Positions 26,778-36,063 of a DNA stretch of 64,000 bases are shown piece by piece. Source of the stretch: Flavihumibacter soli (GTDB taxonomy: Bacteria; Bacteroidota; Bacteroidia; Sphingobacteriales; Sphingobacteriaceae). The notes below the pieces were generated by a model that saw nothing but the letters and a program-made list of their open reading frames with translations, did not search any database and was not told where the DNA came from. Each line of letters starts with the position of its first letter. The stretch's first letter is position 1. The translations under genes and the position numbers were made by a program. Location of the stretch: assembly GCF_010692725.1 (NCBI RefSeq), contig NZ_JAAFZB010000096.1, positions 992,001-1,056,000 of the forward strand, read 5' to 3'.

Positions 26778-27770
26778 CTACCAGTAACAAGCTCCCTCAA
26801 CTTTAGCTGCAGTTTTTGGTGTGTCAGCATCTAAAGGCCTTATCCAATAGGGATTGTATAAACTTTGATAGGGGCGATCAAAAAGTTGTGGAAGCTTATA
26901 TTCGTTCCCATAATTTGGGTCGTCCCATCTCTTTCCCTTGATTCCAAATAACAATTGAGTCCCACCACCAAGATGGAATGCTTTCTTACCCAATCTTTTA
27001 ACATGAGCGGCTAGTGGTAATCCATAAGCTCCACAGCCTATAATGCAGATATCAAAATCAATTGAGGAAATCTGGTTTTCCATATGTTCTAACGCTTCAA
27101 ACCAATTTTCATATGGGACTTTAATACCTGCCGCTGATTGAATAGCCTGCATTGTAATCAACTCAAACTCGGGCAAGATCTCAGCATGATTGAATAATAG
27201 AGTTCTGTTTTTAAATTGGGCATGGATGGTTTCCTCAAAAGGATGCACAACCAGCACCCGTTTACCTTTCAAAGCACTTGTCCATGGTCTATCAACAAAG
27301 AAAGGATAGAGGGTTTCAAGATGAACACTTCTTATATCATCACGCAAAGGCATAAATTTTTCGTAATACTGGAAAGATCCAAGTAAGTCAATAAATGGTA
27401 TATCATCTAAATAGCGTTCCGAAAATCTTTTGGCTATTTCTTTGGTAGGAGGAAAAATACCCGCGCATTCATTCATATAAGTGAAATGGTCTTCAAACCA
27501 CCAGGGTAAATGCGTTTTATCAAAAATGTAATTCCATATTTTCTTCAAATATGGTTCATTCCGATTGATACATAAATAATTATTTATACATATCAATTCA
27601 ACAGTACCAAACCTGGCGATCATACAAGGTGAATCATCGATTAACAAATTATAAATTTTGTCGTTTGCTGACTGCCTGTCTGTATCACAAAATGGGTTTT
27701 GAAATTTTCTTTGTGAAATTACCCTGTAACCCTTTTTTAATGCGCGAACAACATAGTCTTTTACTTTCAT
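26778..27770 (-). CDS. GT-D fold putative glycosyltransferase
   Basis: The 330-residue protein resembles the GT-D fold (DUF1792-like) transferases. The segment SPCMIARFGTVELICINNY near residue 48 contains the Glu-bearing R-F/Y-G-x-x-E-L core. Further motifs follow: GKRVLVVHPFEETIHAQF near 168, and the nucleotide-binding-like segment CIIGCGAYGLPLAAHVKRLG near 243 with FHLGGGTQLLFGIKGKRW after it. GT-D enzymes known so far add glucose to serine-rich glycoprotein glycans; in capsule loci they are mostly uncharacterised. Its last bases overlap the polymerase gene by 4 nt. The fold assignment is fairly sure; the reaction is inferred. Confidence 0.75.
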   Translation of the reverse strand: MKVKDYVVRALKKGYRVISQRKFQNPFCDTDRQSANDKIYNLLIDDSPCMIARFGTVELICINNYLCINRNEPYLKKIWNYIFDKTHLPWWFEDHFTYMNECAGIFPPTKEIAKRFSERYLDDIPFIDLLGSFQYYEKFMPLRDDIRSVHLETLYPFFVDRPWTSALKGKRVLVVHPFEETIHAQFKNRTLLFNHAEILPEFELITMQAIQSAAGIKVPYENWFEALEHMENQISSIDFDICIIGCGAYGLPLAAHVKRLGKKAFHLGGGTQLLFGIKGKRWDDPNYGNEYKLPQLFDRPYQSLYNPYWIRPLDADTPKTAAKVEGACYW

Positions 27771-29026
27771 TTTTCGCTTAAAATAAACCTCTTTGCTCTA
27801 AAGATCTTATACTTAACCAGAAACTTTATTTCACTGTCTCCCAGCGACCTAAATTCTCTACTTAAACATATACCAATTGGTACTAATATAAATATTGAAC
27901 TTATGGAAAAAATCATCGAGTCTTCGATAAAAGAACATAATCCTTTATATGCAACCCAAAGCCCAAGCATAATACAAAACCAATTTCTTGATCTATGGAT
28001 CCCGTAATAAGATGCCACAATGAAAAGCAGGAAATAGATAGCACCACCGACCATTCCTCCCCATTGAATATAATTCAACATGCCCGATTCTGTGCCTCTA
28101 CGACCTTCCTTATACACAGTATCAAAATCAGCGTTAACATTGTCTGTTAAGGATGTTTTTGTTTTACCCGAACCACCTAGTCCAAATACAATGGAATTAT
28201 CACTTTCTAGTTGAGAAAAAACATCCATATATATACCGGTTCTCGAATCGATAAAAACATCCTGGGTTCTTCCTTTGCCATCTTTAATTGATAATCTATC
28301 AAATGATTCGCCTATAGAAAAAATATTGAATATACCTGCTATTCCGAGTAATAGAAATACTAGCGGGAATGTCAAGATGAGAATTCTTGAATATTTAAAC
28401 ATTTTCAATATCCATGGTCTTCTTCTTAAAAAAAAAGTAAGCATTATAATAAAGGCAACCAAAATATTTAGAAGATTAGATCTGATGGTAATATCACTGA
28501 AAAATGAAATCAAAGCTATAGCAACAATGAAAGATCTATACTTACTTTCCATGTATGGAATCAAGAGTATCAGGAAGTATATCGGAGAAATTGTGTGTGT
28601 AAAACCTAACGGACCAGGATCATCCGTAGCAAAAAAGAGCAGCGCACATAGAATTAAGCCCCAAGTTAAAAAAGTGCGAACCAGCACTGTCAAAGCAGCT
28701 TTGTGAGCGCCTATATAAATTGAGAATGGAATGAACAATGTTAACGAAACTCCCGAGGAAACTAACACATTCCAATCTTCAGTCGATCTTGAATCAAGCC
28801 CCCCCCGAAAGAGAACAATGATGTTGTAAGCAATAAAAAGATTAATAAATACCTTGCCTTCAATGTTCTTAGCGAGATCCCGATGGATCAATAAAAATGC
28901 ACCTATAATAAGTGGATATGAACATATAATTGTGGTCAATACAATTTTACCAGGGTAGAAGGAAAAATATACGGCGGGTATTATGGAAAGAATTGCAGCA
29001 TATTTTGCTAAGTTATTCAATGTCAT
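27767..29026 (-). CDS. O-antigen/EPS polymerase-like membrane protein (Wzy), module II
   Basis: The 419-residue protein has about ten to twelve hydrophobic helices and a central periplasmic loop (about residues 230-310) with DSRTGIYMDVFSQLESD and a GLGGSGKT stretch. The latter looks like a P-loop but lies in the large outer loop of a polymerase-like protein, so it is not expected to bind ATP. ESGMLNYIQWGGMVGGAIYF near 313 resembles the last conserved part of Wzy proteins. It should polymerise the module II repeat units in the periplasm. It lies between the GT4 gene and the GT-D gene, in line with the Wzx/Wzy layout. Sequence similarity to the other two polymerase-type proteins here is not obvious. 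Confidence 0.75.
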   Translation of the reverse strand: MTLNNLAKYAAILSIIPAVYFSFYPGKIVLTTIICSYPLIIGAFLLIHRDLAKNIEGKVFINLFIAYNIIVLFRGGLDSRSTEDWNVLVSSGVSLTLFIPFSIYIGAHKAALTVLVRTFLTWGLILCALLFFATDDPGPLGFTHTISPIYFLILLIPYMESKYRSFIVAIALISFFSDITIRSNLLNILVAFIIMLTFFLRRRPWILKMFKYSRILILTFPLVFLLLGIAGIFNIFSIGESFDRLSIKDGKGRTQDVFIDSRTGIYMDVFSQLESDNSIVFGLGGSGKTKTSLTDNVNADFDTVYKEGRRGTESGMLNYIQWGGMVGGAIYFLLFIVASYYGIHRSRNWFCIMLGLWVAYKGLCSFIEDSMIFSISSIFILVPIGICLSREFRSLGDSEIKFLVKYKIFRAKRFILSEK

Positions 29027-29057
29027 TAGCTAGAGTCTCGCAATATTAATAGGTGAA

Positions 29058-30185
29058 TTATTTGCTCTTAACTGATGCATACAATAGGCACTCTAGGTTT
29101 TTATTATATCGATTACCATAGGCCTGCCAGGTAAGTAAATCGATCATATCTTTGGCATACGAACGTACGCCTACCTGTTTTTTTGATAATTCTAATGCAG
29201 AATTGATACACTTGGTGAGTTCAGGAATAGTGAATTCATCCATCTCAATAATCCATCGCTTATCATGTAATAACTCCTTTAAATCGCTTCCACCAGTATG
29301 TTTAGAGCACACTATTGTGAGACCACAAGCCAGGGCTTGCAACTGCACCATAGCTAATCCTTCAGCTCTGGAGGGCAGAACAAAAATAGATGCGCGCGAA
29401 TAATAATCTATTAAACGAGATTGATCGACTGCATCAATATGTACCATATTCTTCTCCCGGGGGAAAGCCAAATTTACAATTGGTCCGACATGCAGGAAGG
29501 TTAAATTTGAATTCCGGAAGTAATCTGTCAATAAATCACACCCTTTTACATAACTCCATCCCCCTACCATTATAACGTCAAAACAATCATCTTTTTTAAG
29601 GCTTGTTGGGGAGAACATTTCCAAATCGACACCATATGGATTTACAACTAACTTATTTTCACTAAATCCCCTGTCAATAAAACTTTGCCTGACATGGGCC
29701 GACGGAATCGCGATATAATCTGCAAGATTATATCCATCTAATGTCCTTTCTTTAAAGTATTTGAGCTGTTGCTTTAAACCCGGTATTTCTGAGAGAATTC
29801 TGTGTTGTTCTTCATTATGTTTGCTTCCCCACTCAAGAATTGTTATGGCTTCGAAACGCTTTTTTGCTGCTATAAAAGAGGATTTGTATACAGTTCCCAA
29901 ACCAATAAAAACATCACATGGTCTCATAAAATAGGAAAGATATAAATCCAAAGCATTATGAATTATTCTCACAGACCAGTTTGAGCCCTTTGTTAATTTC
30001 ATCAAAGCTAATAATGGAAATAGCAAATAAAATAGAGAGTAGCTGCACTCTTTCTTTAGGCCAAACTTAGATGCCCGTTTGGTTGGGACGTAGGAATAAA
30101 ACCTAACCTCGTGGCCGTGATTTGACAGCTCCCTTGCCAGGTCCAATAAATGAAAACGATGAGATGCTGCAATGTTTATTCGCAT
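29058..30185 (-). CDS. GT4 glycosyltransferase with altered catalytic motif
   Basis: The 375-residue protein has the GT-B layout: an acceptor domain with a short start (MRINIAASHRFHLLDLAREL), then VIMVGGWSYVKGCDLLTDYF near residue 210 and PSRAEGLAMVQLQALACGL near 283. In that last motif the second Glu of E-x7-E is replaced by Gln, so phosphate or ribose contact may differ. The acceptor domain also lacks the usual glycine-rich loop. It may still be active, as several GT4 members vary here. It is 19 nt downstream of the flippase gene and 31 nt upstream of the polymerase gene. The donor is unknown. Confidence 0.83.
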   Translation of the reverse strand: MRINIAASHRFHLLDLARELSNHGHEVRFYSYVPTKRASKFGLKKECSYSLFYLLFPLLALMKLTKGSNWSVRIIHNALDLYLSYFMRPCDVFIGLGTVYKSSFIAAKKRFEAITILEWGSKHNEEQHRILSEIPGLKQQLKYFKERTLDGYNLADYIAIPSAHVRQSFIDRGFSENKLVVNPYGVDLEMFSPTSLKKDDCFDVIMVGGWSYVKGCDLLTDYFRNSNLTFLHVGPIVNLAFPREKNMVHIDAVDQSRLIDYYSRASIFVLPSRAEGLAMVQLQALACGLTIVCSKHTGGSDLKELLHDKRWIIEMDEFTIPELTKCINSALELSKKQVGVRSYAKDMIDLLTWQAYGNRYNKNLECLLYASVKSK

Positions 30186-30204
30186 GTTATCATGGTTAAA
30201 GATA

Positions 30205-31590
30205 TCAAACCTGATTAAATTGAGGGAAGCCCTTCTTTATGGACAAGCAAAGAAGAGGCTTAAACGATTTCACTAGTTCAAGAAATGTGTCATTAGTCAT
30301 CTTCACCCCCGCCCTTATCGTATATATACTTAAACCAATTTCTATTACAAGAAGACAGTAAACAGTTAAAATCAATGAATGATAGTAATGTGTACTAATA
30401 ACTGCCGTTCCCATAGATAGTATCGCAAGCACGATGAAAAGTATTCCAACCGTAGAATGCCTGTTTGTTGCCATTAAAGCAACACTGCTGGTATTCCAAA
30501 TGCAGCGGAAAACAAGTACAACTAAAAAGGATAACAACAGACCAAAATTAAACTCCAGCTTTCCGTGAGTCCATGTAGTGAATAGTAGTCTTCCGAACAA
30601 TAAAAGCATGAGGGAAATCAAAATTGCGCCAGCAGTTGCAGTAACAAAAGCCTTTCTATGTAACTCCCTCATCCTGGCAACATCCTTTTTCCCGTAGGCT
30701 ATTGAAAATTCAGGCCAAACTGCTTGAAGGATCGAGCCTAATAATTGATTAAGGAAACTTGTGAGAGTTCTTGTGGTATTATATAAAACCAGCGCTTGTG
30801 CACCAAAGTACCGGTTTACCAGCAAAGAAAAGCCCTGGAAAATTATTCCATTTCCAATAGGAAAAAACATAAAGGTTATGGAAGGATAAAAGATTTTTTT
30901 GAACAGGCTCCAGCTGCCACTCTTAATGCTCAATTTATAGGGAAAATAATTCTTAGTGTCAAAAAATTTATAAAAAAATGCAACAATTCGCGGTATTAAA
31001 TATAGTGTAACTAAATACGTAATCGATAAATGCGTGAAGAGTGACGTCATTAGCATTAACCCTTCTGCTAACCTTACACAATTATTTATATAAACAGCTT
31101 TGTGATTTAACGACGATGACCTATAGATTGCATCAGGCACAGAACTAATCATACCGATAAATATATAAGCCACAAGCATTAGAAAGATGTAGTTTGATTC
31201 TTCTCTAGAAATTGCATGCAATCCTAAACTGGAAACAATATCAAAGGCAAAAACGTAAATAGCTGATCCCGCTATTGAAATTAAAAAAACAAAAATTACA
31301 AGTAAATAATTATTGGTCATCAACGATTTGCATTCCTCAATATTTCCTTCCTCATTCTTGATTACAAACTGGTTAATTGTTACACTATTGAGACCAATAT
31401 CCGACATGGCAAAAAATGACGAAATTGCCGTCAAAACAATCCAGTCACTATATACTTCCACATCCCAAAAGTGCAGGTATACAGGCACCAATATAACCTG
31501 GTTAAATATAAGAACTCCAATACCGAATAGATTTGCGACCAGGTTCTTTCTAATACTTGATAGGCCTGACTTCATCTCTTTAAATTCCAT
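30205..31590 (-). CDS. Oligosaccharide flippase (Wzx), module II
   Basis: The 461-residue protein has about fourteen transmembrane helices of the MATE/Wzx type, with LVPVYLHFWDVEVYSDWIVL near the N-terminus, a conserved loop RTLTSFLNQLLGSILQAVWPEF near residue 280 and a long C-terminal helix set. It should flip the module II lipid-linked unit. It overlaps the upstream acyltransferase gene by 19 nt, and an alternative ATG (residue 6, at 31575) would shorten the overlap. The next gene, a GT4, follows after 19 nt. It is larger than the flippase at 10119 and shares only the general fold with it. Confidence 0.85.
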   Translation of the reverse strand: MEFKEMKSGLSSIRKNLVANLFGIGVLIFNQVILVPVYLHFWDVEVYSDWIVLTAISSFFAMSDIGLNSVTINQFVIKNEEGNIEECKSLMTNNYLLVIFVFLISIAGSAIYVFAFDIVSSLGLHAISREESNYIFLMLVAYIFIGMISSVPDAIYRSSSLNHKAVYINNCVRLAEGLMLMTSLFTHLSITYLVTLYLIPRIVAFFYKFFDTKNYFPYKLSIKSGSWSLFKKIFYPSITFMFFPIGNGIIFQGFSLLVNRYFGAQALVLYNTTRTLTSFLNQLLGSILQAVWPEFSIAYGKKDVARMRELHRKAFVTATAGAILISLMLLLFGRLLFTTWTHGKLEFNFGLLLSFLVVLVFRCIWNTSSVALMATNRHSTVGILFIVLAILSMGTAVISTHYYHSLILTVYCLLVIEIGLSIYTIRAGVKMTNDTFLELVKSFKPLLCLSIKKGFPQFNQV

Positions 31591-32168
31591 GTTTTAATGT
31601 ATCGTGTGAAATCGCCTCCTAAAAGAGACTCTACTACTAACTTGGAATGAACTTGCTTTCGAAATTTTAAATGAGATGCAGGGCTTCCACTGACAACGCT
31701 CATTTGGTCCACATTTCGAGTGACCAAAGATCCTGCGCCACAAACTGCTCCTCTGGAAATCTTTCGACATGATGGAAGAATCAGCACACGTGTAGCTATC
31801 CAGGCGAAATCCTCTATTTCAATACCATAGGGCTTAAACTCCCATTCGGAGGAGTCGATTTGATGACTGCAGGTTATGATCTCAACTCCTGAACCAATAA
31901 TTACATTATTGCCGATTTTTACAGGCGCCCTCAAATCTATCAAATCTGATTGTACTGAACTATTATTCCCTATCTCCAGATTACTAGTTGCTCTTCTTGC
32001 AAGAGTCAATGGAAGAACGGTATTTTCACCAATTTTAGCCCCTCTCCTTTTTGCAACATTTCGTGCATATGAATACAACAGATACTTTTTAAATCTGGCA
32101 AATGCTCCCAAATAGTACCTCAATACCGTCCTATTCTGAACATCTATCTCATATGCAGTTCTGCTCAT
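31572..32168 (-). CDS. Left-handed beta-helix acyltransferase
   Basis: The 198-residue protein has hexapeptide repeats (ISRGAVCGAGSLVTRNVD, IGNNVIIGSGVEIITCSHQ) and a His in the acetyl-transfer position (CSHQID). This resembles the WcaF/CysE-type sugar O-acetyltransferases used in capsule biosynthesis. A basic amphipathic start (YYLGAFARFKKYLLYSYARN) may hold it near the membrane. It follows the Wzc gene by 5 nt and overlaps the flippase gene by 19 nt. It probably O-acetylates a repeat-unit sugar; with the WcaF-like protein at 23818, module II has two acylation steps. Confidence 0.83.
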   Translation of the reverse strand: MSRTAYEIDVQNRTVLRYYLGAFARFKKYLLYSYARNVAKRRGAKIGENTVLPLTLARRATSNLEIGNNSSVQSDLIDLRAPVKIGNNVIIGSGVEIITCSHQIDSSEWEFKPYGIEIEDFAWIATRVLILPSCRKISRGAVCGAGSLVTRNVDQMSVVSGSPASHLKFRKQVHSKLVVESLLGGDFTRYIKTWNLKR

Positions 32169-32173
32169 TAACC

Positions 32174-34516
32174 CTATTTAATTGACCTGTCTTTTTTAAA
32201 GCCACTTAGTGTCTCCTGCAGCAGATTATTACTTTCCTGGGTGTAATAACCATAGCCGGAACCATATCCATACTTACCTCCTGCTTTGACGGCGTTAAAT
32301 ACCAAATTCAGGTTTTTAAATTTTTCTCGCCTATATAGGTTATCAAGCAGTCTCAGGCGTTCCTTCGGGGTATATTCATTACGTAAAACGAATAGTGTTG
32401 CGTCGGCCTCCCGTTCAAGAATTTGAGCGTCGGTTACAATCCCTACCGGCGGAGCATCGGTAATAATATAATCAAACGTCTCGCGGAGTTCGGTGTAAAG
32501 TTCGGCAAGGCGGCCATTTAACAGAAGTTCTGAAGGATTAGGAGGAATATCACCGCAGGTAATAATATAATAATTGTCCTGTCCAGCAACCGGGAAGATG
32601 ATCTCATCGAGAGAAGCTTTTCCAATCAGATAATTACTAAGCCCCAGCTTATTTGGCATCTTCAGCGCCGCATGCAATCTGGGCTTGCGAAGATCCAATT
32701 CAAGGATGATTGTCTTTTTGTCGGTCATTGCGAGACTTGCACCCAGATTCAGGGAAATAAACGACTTCCCTTCCCCGCTCATGCTGGACGTAAACAATAT
32801 GCTTTGAACCCCTTTCCCCGGATTCAGGAAAGAAAGGTTTGTCCTAAGTGAACGAATCTGCTCACCAATAATATTTCGATTATTTGTTCCTATTACAAGC
32901 GCCTCATAGTGCTCTGTATAGGAGACATCAGCAAGTATCGGAGTTTCTGTCGCCTTCTCAATATCCTTCCGGCTTGTAATCTTATCGTTGAGCAGATCGA
33001 TGATGAATATGATACCCAAAGGAATTGCTAATCCAGCAAGCGCAAAGACCAGGTAAATATTCCGCTTTAACGGCTTAACCGGCTCAGCACTGTTTCGAGC
33101 CATATCAATCGTCCGGCTGTCGGAAACTGTGGAGGCATAGGATAAAGCCGTTTCCTCACGCTTTTGAAGCAGATAGACATACAGATTATTCTTGATGCCC
33201 TGCTGGCGGGTGATATCCACCAGTGCGCGTTCCTTTCCCGGAACGGTACGGATCATGCCTTCCATCTGCCGGGTTCGACCCTCCAGCTGCTGGCGGGTAA
33301 TGGAAAGGCTGTTACGCAGGGTCTGAAGGTTCTCTGTCAGGCTGCTCTTAGTACCGGTGATCTGGTCGTCTAGGGCCGTCACGATCGGGTTATCGGCTTT
33401 TACCATTTTCATGGCCTGCACCCTTTGGGATTCAAGTTCGGAAAGTGACTGGATTAGTCCCAGCAATGTGGGGTCGCTAATGCCTAAGGTTGCCGGTACG
33501 GTACCCGTGGAATTGTCCTTATTGCGAACATAGCGTTCAATATTTTCAAGAACACTTTGCTGGATCTTTATCTGGCTCAATTGGTTATCGTTCTCCTTGA
33601 CACTCTCAAGGAACAAGCCGGATTCCGCACTGATATCGGTGATCCCCTCCCGGGCCTTATAATTCTCAACGGTCTTTTCTGCATCGATCAGGTCGCGGGA
33701 AATCAGCACCAGGCGATCCTCGATGAAACGCAGGGTATTGGCCGCTACCTTATTCTTATCTTCCAAACCGGCAAGATTGTAAACCTGTACCAGTTTATTG
33801 AGAATATCGCGCCCGCGAAAAGGCTTAGCGTCCTGCATGCTCAACAGGAGAACGGATGATGTCTTACTACTGGGCTCGATCGTTAAGTTGGCAAGGAGAT
33901 CTTCCGACATGGCTTCAACCGGGCTAACGACCAGTTTGAGTCTCTTCACTTCTGGACTTTTGCCAGTCAGTTTTAGTGTCAATGTGCCGTAGGCGGTCCG
34001 CACTTCCTTATCCACCGGGATTTTAATACCATTTATGCTTGCGTTGTTCGCATCAATGATTTCGAGGTCGAGGGGCTCCTTGATAGCCAGTTCGTTCACC
34101 TCGCGGAAGTGCAGGTTTACCGGGCTCTCGGAATATAGTTCTTCTTCTTTTTTGAAATTCTCTTTAGTAAAAAAACGTACCTGCAGATTAAGGTCAGTCA
34201 CCACCTTTTCCATCAGCGTATAGGAGCGCAGGATCTCGATCTCGTTATCCACTACTTTGTTGGAAGAGAACAGATTCAGTTCCTTCATCATGGCATCCTG
34301 GCCAAGACCCTTCTTCTCATCCTTGATCAGGATACTGCCCTGGATCTTATAAACCGGCGTCTGGTAGCGCAGGTAGACAAAGGCAGCTGCAATCGCGATC
34401 GTTAGTGAGAGCACGAACCATTTCCAGTAGTAGAGATATTTGTAAAGAAGTTCCTTGAGGTTGAAATCGCTTTCTTCTTCCTGGGCGAAGAAAAAGGGGT
34501 CGACGGGCTGATGCAT
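32174..34516 (-). CDS. wzc: Wzc-like polysaccharide co-polymerase and tyrosine autokinase
   Basis: The 780-residue protein combines a Wzz-type chain-length domain with a bacterial tyrosine kinase. Two membrane helices (about residues 33-52 and 492-512) flank a long periplasmic, partly coiled-coil domain. The cytoplasmic kinase has Walker A MSGEGKS near 579-585, Walker A' ELDLRKPR near 606 and Walker B YIITDAPP near 683. A C-terminal tyrosine cluster (Tyr749, 751, 755, 757, 758) is the autophosphorylation site. It controls chain length and export together with Wza, whose gene is 113 nt upstream. It is the only Wzc in the window, so the other modules may share it or not need it. Length is normal for Bacteroidota Wzc proteins. 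Confidence 0.93.
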   Translation of the reverse strand: MHQPVDPFFFAQEEESDFNLKELLYKYLYYWKWFVLSLTIAIAAAFVYLRYQTPVYKIQGSILIKDEKKGLGQDAMMKELNLFSSNKVVDNEIEILRSYTLMEKVVTDLNLQVRFFTKENFKKEEELYSESPVNLHFREVNELAIKEPLDLEIIDANNASINGIKIPVDKEVRTAYGTLTLKLTGKSPEVKRLKLVVSPVEAMSEDLLANLTIEPSSKTSSVLLLSMQDAKPFRGRDILNKLVQVYNLAGLEDKNKVAANTLRFIEDRLVLISRDLIDAEKTVENYKAREGITDISAESGLFLESVKENDNQLSQIKIQQSVLENIERYVRNKDNSTGTVPATLGISDPTLLGLIQSLSELESQRVQAMKMVKADNPIVTALDDQITGTKSSLTENLQTLRNSLSITRQQLEGRTRQMEGMIRTVPGKERALVDITRQQGIKNNLYVYLLQKREETALSYASTVSDSRTIDMARNSAEPVKPLKRNIYLVFALAGLAIPLGIIFIIDLLNDKITSRKDIEKATETPILADVSYTEHYEALVIGTNNRNIIGEQIRSLRTNLSFLNPGKGVQSILFTSSMSGEGKSFISLNLGASLAMTDKKTIILELDLRKPRLHAALKMPNKLGLSNYLIGKASLDEIIFPVAGQDNYYIITCGDIPPNPSELLLNGRLAELYTELRETFDYIITDAPPVGIVTDAQILEREADATLFVLRNEYTPKERLRLLDNLYRREKFKNLNLVFNAVKAGGKYGYGSGYGYYTQESNNLLQETLSGFKKDRSIK

Positions 34517-34553
34517 TTTGAGTTATAAGTGGTACGTTATAAGTTGTAAGTCA
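34515..34553. repeat. Short AT-rich repeat, TTATAAGT type
   Basis: TTATAAGTGGTACGTTATAAG and TTGTAAGT form a small degenerate array between the Wza and Wzc genes. The same kind of word recurs upstream of Wza at 35466-35505. Confidence 0.45.
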
Positions 34554-34629
34554 GGCTATCTGAGTGCGGGGTTATTCTTGTATTCAGAGTACATGTTTTG
34601 ATATATGTCTTAAGAGCTGCCGGGAAAAG

Positions 34630-35427
34630 CTATTTAGCCAGTGTTGTAACCAATACAGTCAGCAACGACAAGGCACTGATGACAATCGGGGCCAGCTGTA
34701 TGGTACGGTCGCTGGAGGTTACCTTTCCTTTTGTCGGTTCTACATAAACGACATCATTGGCGTGCAGGTAATAGTAGGGCGAACTGAACAGGTCGCGGCG
34801 TGTCAAGTCGATGCGGTTAAATTCCCGTTTCCCGTTGCTTTCGCGAATTACCATGATGTTATTGCGCATACCGTAGATGGTCAGGTCGCCGGCGAGACTG
34901 AGGGCCTCCGGCAAAGTTATCTGCTCATTGGGGATGGTATAGACAGAAGGCCGGTTCACTTCACCCAGCACCGAAACCTTGTAGTTCAGGATGCGCAGGC
35001 TGACCGTCGGCTGCTGTAAGTATTTATCGAGTTTCGCGGTTATCAGCTCAGTAGCAGCAGGGGTGCTTAAGCCTTTCAGCTGCAGCTTGCCAACAAGCGG
35101 CAGAGTGATGTTCCCGTCCGGGTCTACCAGGTAGCCGTTTGCCGGAGGTAAGTTATTGGTCTGGGAGTTCTGGATCATACTGACCTGAGCCTGAGTATAT
35201 GGATTGAACATCGCACTGGCCTCAGGGCTCAGGCTGCTCACAATAATCTGCAAAATATCACCCGGCTGTACGTTGGCAACATATTTGTTAACTATCTCAA
35301 GTTGTTCACTGTCCTTCTCTACAGACACAGCCTGGAAATAGGTAACATCCTTTCTGCTTACGCAGGAAGTGAAAAATATAGCAAGAGAGAAGAAAAGAAA
35401 GAATTTTCCCAGGTAAAGTTTATTCAT
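34630..35427 (-). CDS. wza: Wza-like polysaccharide export lipoprotein
   Basis: The 265-residue protein has a lipoprotein signal (lipobox FTSC, Cys22) and a Poly_export domain (about residues 45-130, VANVQPGDILQIIVSSL). An SLBB-type domain follows (about 155-225, LGEVNRPSVYTIPNEQITL). It ends in a hydrophobic helix (ISALSLLTVLVTTL) that could span the outer membrane. It should form the exit channel for the polysaccharide and dock onto Wzc. It is the first gene of the module II run, preceded by a 640-nt spacer with two hairpins and short repeats. It is shorter than E. coli Wza but usual in Bacteroidota. Confidence 0.92.
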   Translation of the reverse strand: MNKLYLGKFFLFFSLAIFFTSCVSRKDVTYFQAVSVEKDSEQLEIVNKYVANVQPGDILQIIVSSLSPEASAMFNPYTQAQVSMIQNSQTNNLPPANGYLVDPDGNITLPLVGKLQLKGLSTPAATELITAKLDKYLQQPTVSLRILNYKVSVLGEVNRPSVYTIPNEQITLPEALSLAGDLTIYGMRNNIMVIRESNGKREFNRIDLTRRDLFSSPYYYLHANDVVYVEPTKGKVTSSDRTIQLAPIVISALSLLTVLVTTLAK

Positions 35428-35465
35428 CGGCTCATAAATGGAGCGCGAAAGTACGAAAATTATCC

Positions 35466-35573
35466 TAAGTTGTGAGTTATAAGTAGTAAGTAATAAGTAA
35501 GTTGCAAAGAGGAATCAGCTTTCAGCGATCAGGTATCAGCATTTGGGTGTCAGGTACCCGGTATCAGCTTTTG
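35466..35573. repeat. Two neighbouring short-repeat arrays
   Basis: TTATAAGTAGTAAGTAATAAGTAAG (split over 35476-35501) is the TAAGT family. The following CAGCTTTCAG, ATCAGGTATCAGC and CAGGTACCCGGTATCAGC are the reverse-strand form of the AGCTGA/ACCTGA family seen at 13964 and 15299. Confidence 0.5.
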
Positions 35574-35781
35574 TCTCTTCATTCAAAGCGTTCTACTGTC
35601 TTCCTGAGCAGCTAGCCTTTATCTTTCGGGAGAGAAGGACTGCAGCTCTGCAAATCATTAACATTTTCTGAATTGTCGAATTAATAAATTCGATAAATCA
35701 ATTCAAATTTAACAACAGTTAAAAATCCCAACTTAAACCCACCTTCCAAAAGTTTTTCAATTTGGGTCTCGTATAGGACTG

Positions 35782-35848
35782 GTTAAGGTCAGGTAGTGGT
35801 TAGTCCACTAATTTGGTGGAATAACCTTAACATGGTCTAAGCAAGACC
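35782..35848. promoter_or_regulatory. Double stem-loop element upstream of wza
   Basis: GTTAAGGT (35782-35789) pairs with ACCTTAAC (35824-35831). Inside it TAGTGG (35794) pairs with CCACTA (35805), or alternatively CCAC (35805) with GTGG (35816). Next to it GGTCT (35834) pairs with AGACC (35844). There is no T run, so it is not an ordinary terminator. The two alternative inner pairings look like a switch. Confidence 0.35.
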
Positions 35849-36030
35849 TAAGGAAGGGGGTCGGCTATTAGCTATCAGATGTTTGCTCTCAATTTGCTTA
35901 AAACATCCAAAGTAAAGGGACAGATACCAGGAATAACGATAGGGAGGTCTGAACTAGGTTATTCCATTTTCTTATGGCGGGGTCGGTTTAAGTGCACTTC
36001 CCCAGGCTTTGAAGAGTATCAGGGGCTATT

Positions 36031-36063
36031 GGCAAATCGACAAATTAACGAATTGACAAATTG
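36031..36063. repeat. CAAATTGAC-type intergenic repeat
   Basis: CAAATCGACAAATTAACGAA is followed by TTGACAAATTG. Three to four copies of a ~9-nt word sit directly after the stop of the barrel gene, related to 11577-11618. Confidence 0.55.

Noticed and set aside
28169-28186. P-loop (GLGGSGKT) in the polymerase-like protein at 27767 as an ATP-binding site
   Set aside because: It lies in the large central loop of a many-helix membrane protein, with no Walker B or other ATPase motif nearby.
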